A stretch of DNA of 64,000 nt from Croceimicrobium sp963977415 (lineage in GTDB: Bacteria; Bacteroidota; Bacteroidia; Flavobacteriales; Schleiferiaceae). This document shows positions 60,840 to 64,000 of this stretch, piece after piece (positions within the stretch are counted from its first letter, which is position 1; every line of letters starts with the position of its first letter). The translations under genes and the position numbers were made by a program. The stretch covers positions 248,001 through 312,000 of the forward strand of contig CAXBOS010000003.1 in the NCBI GenBank assembly GCA_963977415.1, written 5' to 3'. Under the pieces are notes generated by a model. It did not search any database, was not told where the DNA came from, and saw only the letters and a program-made list of their open reading frames with translations.

Positions 60840-62405
60840 ATGCTAAAATTTCTAACACCTTGCGTTTTACTCATTGCTGCTGTTTCCACCAACGGACAGA
60901 TAGTCCAACGTGAAATTAATCCCTTTAATTTTAGTTTTACTAAGTGTATTGAGGCACATGATGGCAGTATCTACCTTGGTCTAGCTAAAACCATTAATTT
61001 TGAGGCAGGGCCAGAATTGACCTACATCTATAAGTTGGATGAAAAAACTTTAGAGACCAAAGACAGTATTCTATTAAACGGACTTGTTGCCAATGGTAAA
61101 TCCAACTTACGCGTAATATTAGGCGACATAAAGCCTATTGATTCTCTTCTGGCCGTAGCTGTTTCCTACCTTGACACTGTCGACAGTTCAAATTGTTACT
61201 TATTTCACGCAGGTTTAATTTTATTTGATTCCAATCTTAATATCGTAGAAGAGCATCTCTTCGAAGATAATAGTTACCCACTTCTTTTTTTTTCCTTTGA
61301 CTTTAATCAAGATTGGATTGTACTCGGCGGAACGACCGAGATTTGCGATAGTTCCGCTTTTCTAAATCCTGCTGTAGGTTTAATAAACAGGCACACCAAA
61401 GCTAAAAATTGGGTTGATCTAAGTCAGCAAATTTCTAATCCAGACATCCCTGTGGAGGTATCTCAACCCGCGGTTTTTGGTAATACGATTTATGCGAACA
61501 CCTTTCCTCACAAAGCACCAGGATTTAAAAGCAACCTTGTTTTAGATACAAGTCTAATTGTTCAACACGAGGGCTCTATTCTTGAGCCAAATTCTGGGCC
61601 CTTAGATAATACCCTTAACAGTCACGGCAGATTTATTAAAACTAGTGCCGGAATTGTTCAGATCGGTATAGCTAGATCTTATTGGGATAGTTTTTTATTG
61701 CCACAAACCTTAGATGGCTATTGGAACTTGGCTTATACTTATCTCGATTCCATGGGTAATGCGAGTATCTTTGATACCCTACCCTTAAGCGGCTATGATA
61801 TTAGCACCTCTTCAGGCCCCCCTTATGCTAATGTCACTTTCAACTTTGATGGTCTTGACTTTGAAACCTTAGATTCGGTACTTATTGTTGCTAATGAAAA
61901 AATTATCTCCTATTTAAATTACCCTTCAAGAGATACGGTCTCATTTTTTATTTATAACCTTAATTTAAATACCAATAAGATCAATTGGTCAAAAAAAATT
62001 ACCCGCAACTTAATTAATAGTCATCAATCCATTACCTGTCTACCCAATAACCAATATGCCATATCTTTCAATGAATATAATTGGGTAGATAATCCCGATC
62101 CAAATTTACAGACCCAAGTTTGGATTTTAGACCCTAATGGTAGTATTATTTCGCAGAGAGAGATCAAAACTCCCACTAATCCCATCAGCCTATTCCCCAA
62201 TCCTTGTAGCGATTACCTGCAAGTCTCTTTAGCCCAGCAGCAGAAATGGCCGCTGGCTTATTCAGTTTTTAATGCAAAAGGCGATAGGGTGGCTAATGGC
62301 CAAATTAAAGAGGAGCAAAATACTGTTGATACTCGTCAGTTGACACCCGGGCAATATTATTTAAGTTTAGAAGGAATGGGCAGTGTTAAATTTTTGAAGG
62401 AGTAG
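60840..62405 (+). CDS. Type IX secretion substrate with C-terminal sorting domain
   Basis: 521 aa. A signal peptide (MLKFLTPCVLLIAAVSTNGQ) is followed by about 430 residues of beta-propeller-like repeats (strand-turn pattern with GNAS-, GDIKPIDSL- and DGYWNLAYTYLDSMGNAS-type segments). The C-terminal sorting domain (about residues 445-521: NPISLFPNPCSDYLQVSL, YSVFNAKGDRVANGQI, LTPGQYYLSLEG) is the type A signal used by the type IX secretion system. It is a surface or secreted protein of unknown function and has a tandem paralogue at 62763. Confidence 0.88.
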   Translation: MLKFLTPCVLLIAAVSTNGQIVQREINPFNFSFTKCIEAHDGSIYLGLAKTINFEAGPELTYIYKLDEKTLETKDSILLNGLVANGKSNLRVILGDIKPIDSLLAVAVSYLDTVDSSNCYLFHAGLILFDSNLNIVEEHLFEDNSYPLLFFSFDFNQDWIVLGGTTEICDSSAFLNPAVGLINRHTKAKNWVDLSQQISNPDIPVEVSQPAVFGNTIYANTFPHKAPGFKSNLVLDTSLIVQHEGSILEPNSGPLDNTLNSHGRFIKTSAGIVQIGIARSYWDSFLLPQTLDGYWNLAYTYLDSMGNASIFDTLPLSGYDISTSSGPPYANVTFNFDGLDFETLDSVLIVANEKIISYLNYPSRDTVSFFIYNLNLNTNKINWSKKITRNLINSHQSITCLPNNQYAISFNEYNWVDNPDPNLQTQVWILDPNGSIISQREIKTPTNPISLFPNPCSDYLQVSLAQQQKWPLAYSVFNAKGDRVANGQIKEEQNTVDTRQLTPGQYYLSLEGMGSVKFLKE

Positions 62406-62423
62406 GATTATAGGTTAATGTTA

Positions 62424-62704
62424 ATCAAATGCTTGGTTTGCCAAATGCTCTTTTTGCTACCCACGTAGGACCGCAGAACGAATAACGGTGTATCCTCATA
62501 AACGAACAGGACAGCTACAGTCAGAAAATTTCTGACGAACTTTACAATATTGTAACGAAAAGAAGTTATTGGGATGGCGTATCTAATTTAGTCGTTAGAC
62601 TTTATGGCGGCAATTCTGTCTTTTGGACTTTCGATGCAGTTTTATCTAAAAACATTACTTTAAGCCAGACTTTTGCTCCTTGTTCTATCGGAATTGATTG
62701 TTAA
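62424..62704 (+). pseudogene. Decayed C-terminal copy of the lipoprotein gene
   Basis: One frame reads NQMLGLPNALFATHVGPQNE, then a stop, then RCILINEQDSYSQKISDELYNIVTKRSYWDGVSN, ending CSIGIDC and TAA. Residue for residue it parallels the last quarter of the lipoprotein at 59731-60786. The rest of the gene is absent, so only this fragment survived the duplication. Confidence 0.85.
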
Positions 62705-62715
62705 TTGTAATCTAT

Positions 62716-62745
62716 TAGCGGAGAAGATTCATTCTTCTCCGCTTT
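62716..62745 (+). terminator. Rho-independent terminator after the fragment
   Basis: AGCGGAGAAGA and TCTTCTCCGCT form an 11-bp stem with a loop of about 6 nt, but the T run after it is short. Confidence 0.75.
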
Positions 62746-62762
62746 CCTCTCCACTAAACGTT

Positions 62763-64000
62763 ATGGATAAAAAAATAAGGCTCAGTATCTTCCTTTCACT
62801 TTTAAGCTTGCTATGCTTTTCACAGAGCTACACTACAGAAATTAAAATCTCCCAATACACCTCAGGCAAAAGCATAGCCTATCTTGAAGATTATATATAT
62901 GTTGACATCTCTAAAAGCCTCTATTTTGACAAATACCGTGAGACAAGCTATATCTTTAAATTAGATCGCGCCTTAAACACTTTAGATAGTGTCAATTTAA
63001 ACGCCTTGGTTAACCCTTCGCAATTAGCAACCGTATGGACCGGAGATATAAAGGTTATTGACTCAACACTTGCGGTTTCCATATATTATATAGATACAAT
63101 TATCAACAATTGTAGTCCTGTTAAAATTGGTCTATTATTCTTTGATGACGCCTTGAATTTAGTAGATCAAATTTATTTTAACCCAGGTCCTAATCAATAT
63201 ATTTTACCTTTCTTTGATTACGATTCAGTTAGTTTTGTCTTTTCTGGAACGACTTACAACTGTGATAGCAACGACTATTCTCCAACTATCGCCTATTTCA
63301 ATAGAACCGATAGCACCTTTAAAGTGAAAAACTTAGGAGAATCTATAAGTAACACTTTTGCTCAAGAAGTTACAAGACATAGCATTATAGATAACAAAAT
63401 ATATTGTCGGGTTTGGCCTCCAGCTTCACCTAATTTTTCTGATAATATTATTTTAGACAGAGATCTCAATGTACTTCACCAAGGCAGTATTCTAGAACCT
63501 TTTAGTCAAGATTTAAAAACGCTTCATCGACATGGCAAGTTTATAAAGACTAACAATAAGATAGTTCAAATAGGTTTATCCAGATCATATCCAGATAGTC
63601 TATTCTTGCCAAGTACTCTTTTTGGTTACTGGAATCTCGCTTTTACCGAAATAGATAGCTTAGGAAACATTACTACTGTTGACACTTTACCGCTAAGCGG
63701 ATATGATTTTCAAACTAGTAAAGACATTACTGGTCAGCATCAATTTGGGTTTGATGCCATTGATTATAATGTGCTTGATTCAGTGCTTATTATTCAGGGA
63801 GAAAAGGCAGTGTTTACTTACAATTTCGACTCGCAAGACACCACCCCATTCTACATCTACAACCTAAACCTAAATACAAAATCCGTTAATTGGGTAAGGA
63901 AAGTAACACGCTCTTACACCAATGGCAATCATAGTATAGCCGCTTTGCCCGGTAATCGCTGCGCTATTGCTTTTAATGAATACAATTGGGATGATTATTC
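62763..64000 (+). CDS. Paralogue of the type IX secretion substrate (runs off the window)
   Basis: ATG at 62763 gives a signal peptide (MDKKIRLSIFLSLLSLLCFSQ). The following 390 residues align along their length with the 60840-62405 protein: the blocks HGKFIKTNNKIVQIGLSRSY, FGYWNLAFTEIDSLGN, DTLPLSGYDF and FYIYNLNLNTKSVNWVRKVTR all have partners there. The frame is open to the last base, so the sorting domain is expected beyond the window. It forms the second half of a tandem duplication. Confidence 0.85.
   Translation, partial: MDKKIRLSIFLSLLSLLCFSQSYTTEIKISQYTSGKSIAYLEDYIYVDISKSLYFDKYRETSYIFKLDRALNTLDSVNLNALVNPSQLATVWTGDIKVIDSTLAVSIYYIDTIINNCSPVKIGLLFFDDALNLVDQIYFNPGPNQYILPFFDYDSVSFVFSGTTYNCDSNDYSPTIAYFNRTDSTFKVKNLGESISNTFAQEVTRHSIIDNKIYCRVWPPASPNFSDNIILDRDLNVLHQGSILEPFSQDLKTLHRHGKFIKTNNKIVQIGLSRSYPDSLFLPSTLFGYWNLAFTEIDSLGNITTVDTLPLSGYDFQTSKDITGQHQFGFDAIDYNVLDSVLIIQGEKAVFTYNFDSQDTTPFYIYNLNLNTKSVNWVRKVTRSYTNGNHSIAALPGNRCAIAFNEYNWDDY

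Noticed and set aside
1..64000. tRNA as the integration target of the island
   Set aside because: No tRNA-like sequence was seen at either edge; the right edge lies in a transporter gene.
1..64000. CRISPR array
   Set aside because: The only regular tandem repeats are the coding repeats of the DUF285 protein and the zinc-ribbon duplication; no short repeats with unique spacers were seen.

Overview
The window comes from a member of the Bacteroidota, most likely a marine Flavobacteriales-type bacterium. The support is a C-terminal type IX secretion sorting domain, a PorV/PorQ-like outer-membrane protein, a UpxY-type NusG paralogue, many lipoproteins, and -7 promoter boxes of the TAnnTTTG type placed 15-40 bp before start codons. 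No tRNA, rRNA or CRISPR array was seen.

The window has two unlike halves. Positions 1 to about 23,005 are an AT-rich accessory island with short, often unrecognisable genes, long gene-poor stretches and much gene debris. Its right edge is sharp. A large serine recombinase gene (21456-22964, minus) is followed within 45 bp by a SLC13/DASS transporter gene that has lost everything upstream of its first SNT motif (23006-24019). At the left edge, 1-134 is the 3' end of a different DASS gene. The simplest reading is that the recombinase inserted the island into the SNT codons of a DASS gene, and that the island carried its own DASS 3' end to repair the gene while displacing the original 3' part to the far side. 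The island holds an IS3-family remnant, a candidate family-A polymerase-like replicase preceded by 22-bp direct repeats, a large BspA-like (DUF285) lipoprotein, a thioredoxin-fold lipoprotein followed by an attC-like structure, a short tyrosine recombinase with paired inverted repeats, a minus-strand cluster of three nuclease-type proteins (HNH, GIY-YIG, HNH) and an agmatine-deiminase-like enzyme, two membrane proteins of unknown role, a PD-(D/E)XK nuclease with duplicated zinc ribbons, a UvrD-like helicase remnant, a BT4734/VirE_N primase-like protein and several small orphans.

Positions 24,000-64,000 are ordinary chromosome with dense genes and clear terminators: a lipoprotein-type catalase-peroxidase (katG), ppa, an ACP phosphodiesterase, a three-gene envelope operon, pssA-purS, a run from a PorV-like protein through an Lnt-like membrane protein to a threonine aldolase with an in-frame stop, LysE, NusG-like, thioredoxin-like, pheT, a histone-deacetylase-family hydrolase, a lipid acyltransferase fusion, aspartokinase, a tight tetR-icd-sbtA-sbtB operon, a HI0933-family flavoprotein, GNAT, lysA, fbp, a LytTR regulator, a complete DASS transporter and mfd. 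The right end is a tandem duplication of a two-gene unit (lipoprotein plus T9SS-secreted protein) in which the second lipoprotein is a decayed fragment and the second secreted protein runs off the window.

Pathway links: lysC and lysA serve lysine and diaminopimelate synthesis; icd sits with a predicted bicarbonate transporter and its PII-like partner; katG gives peroxide defence at the envelope; fbp serves gluconeogenesis.
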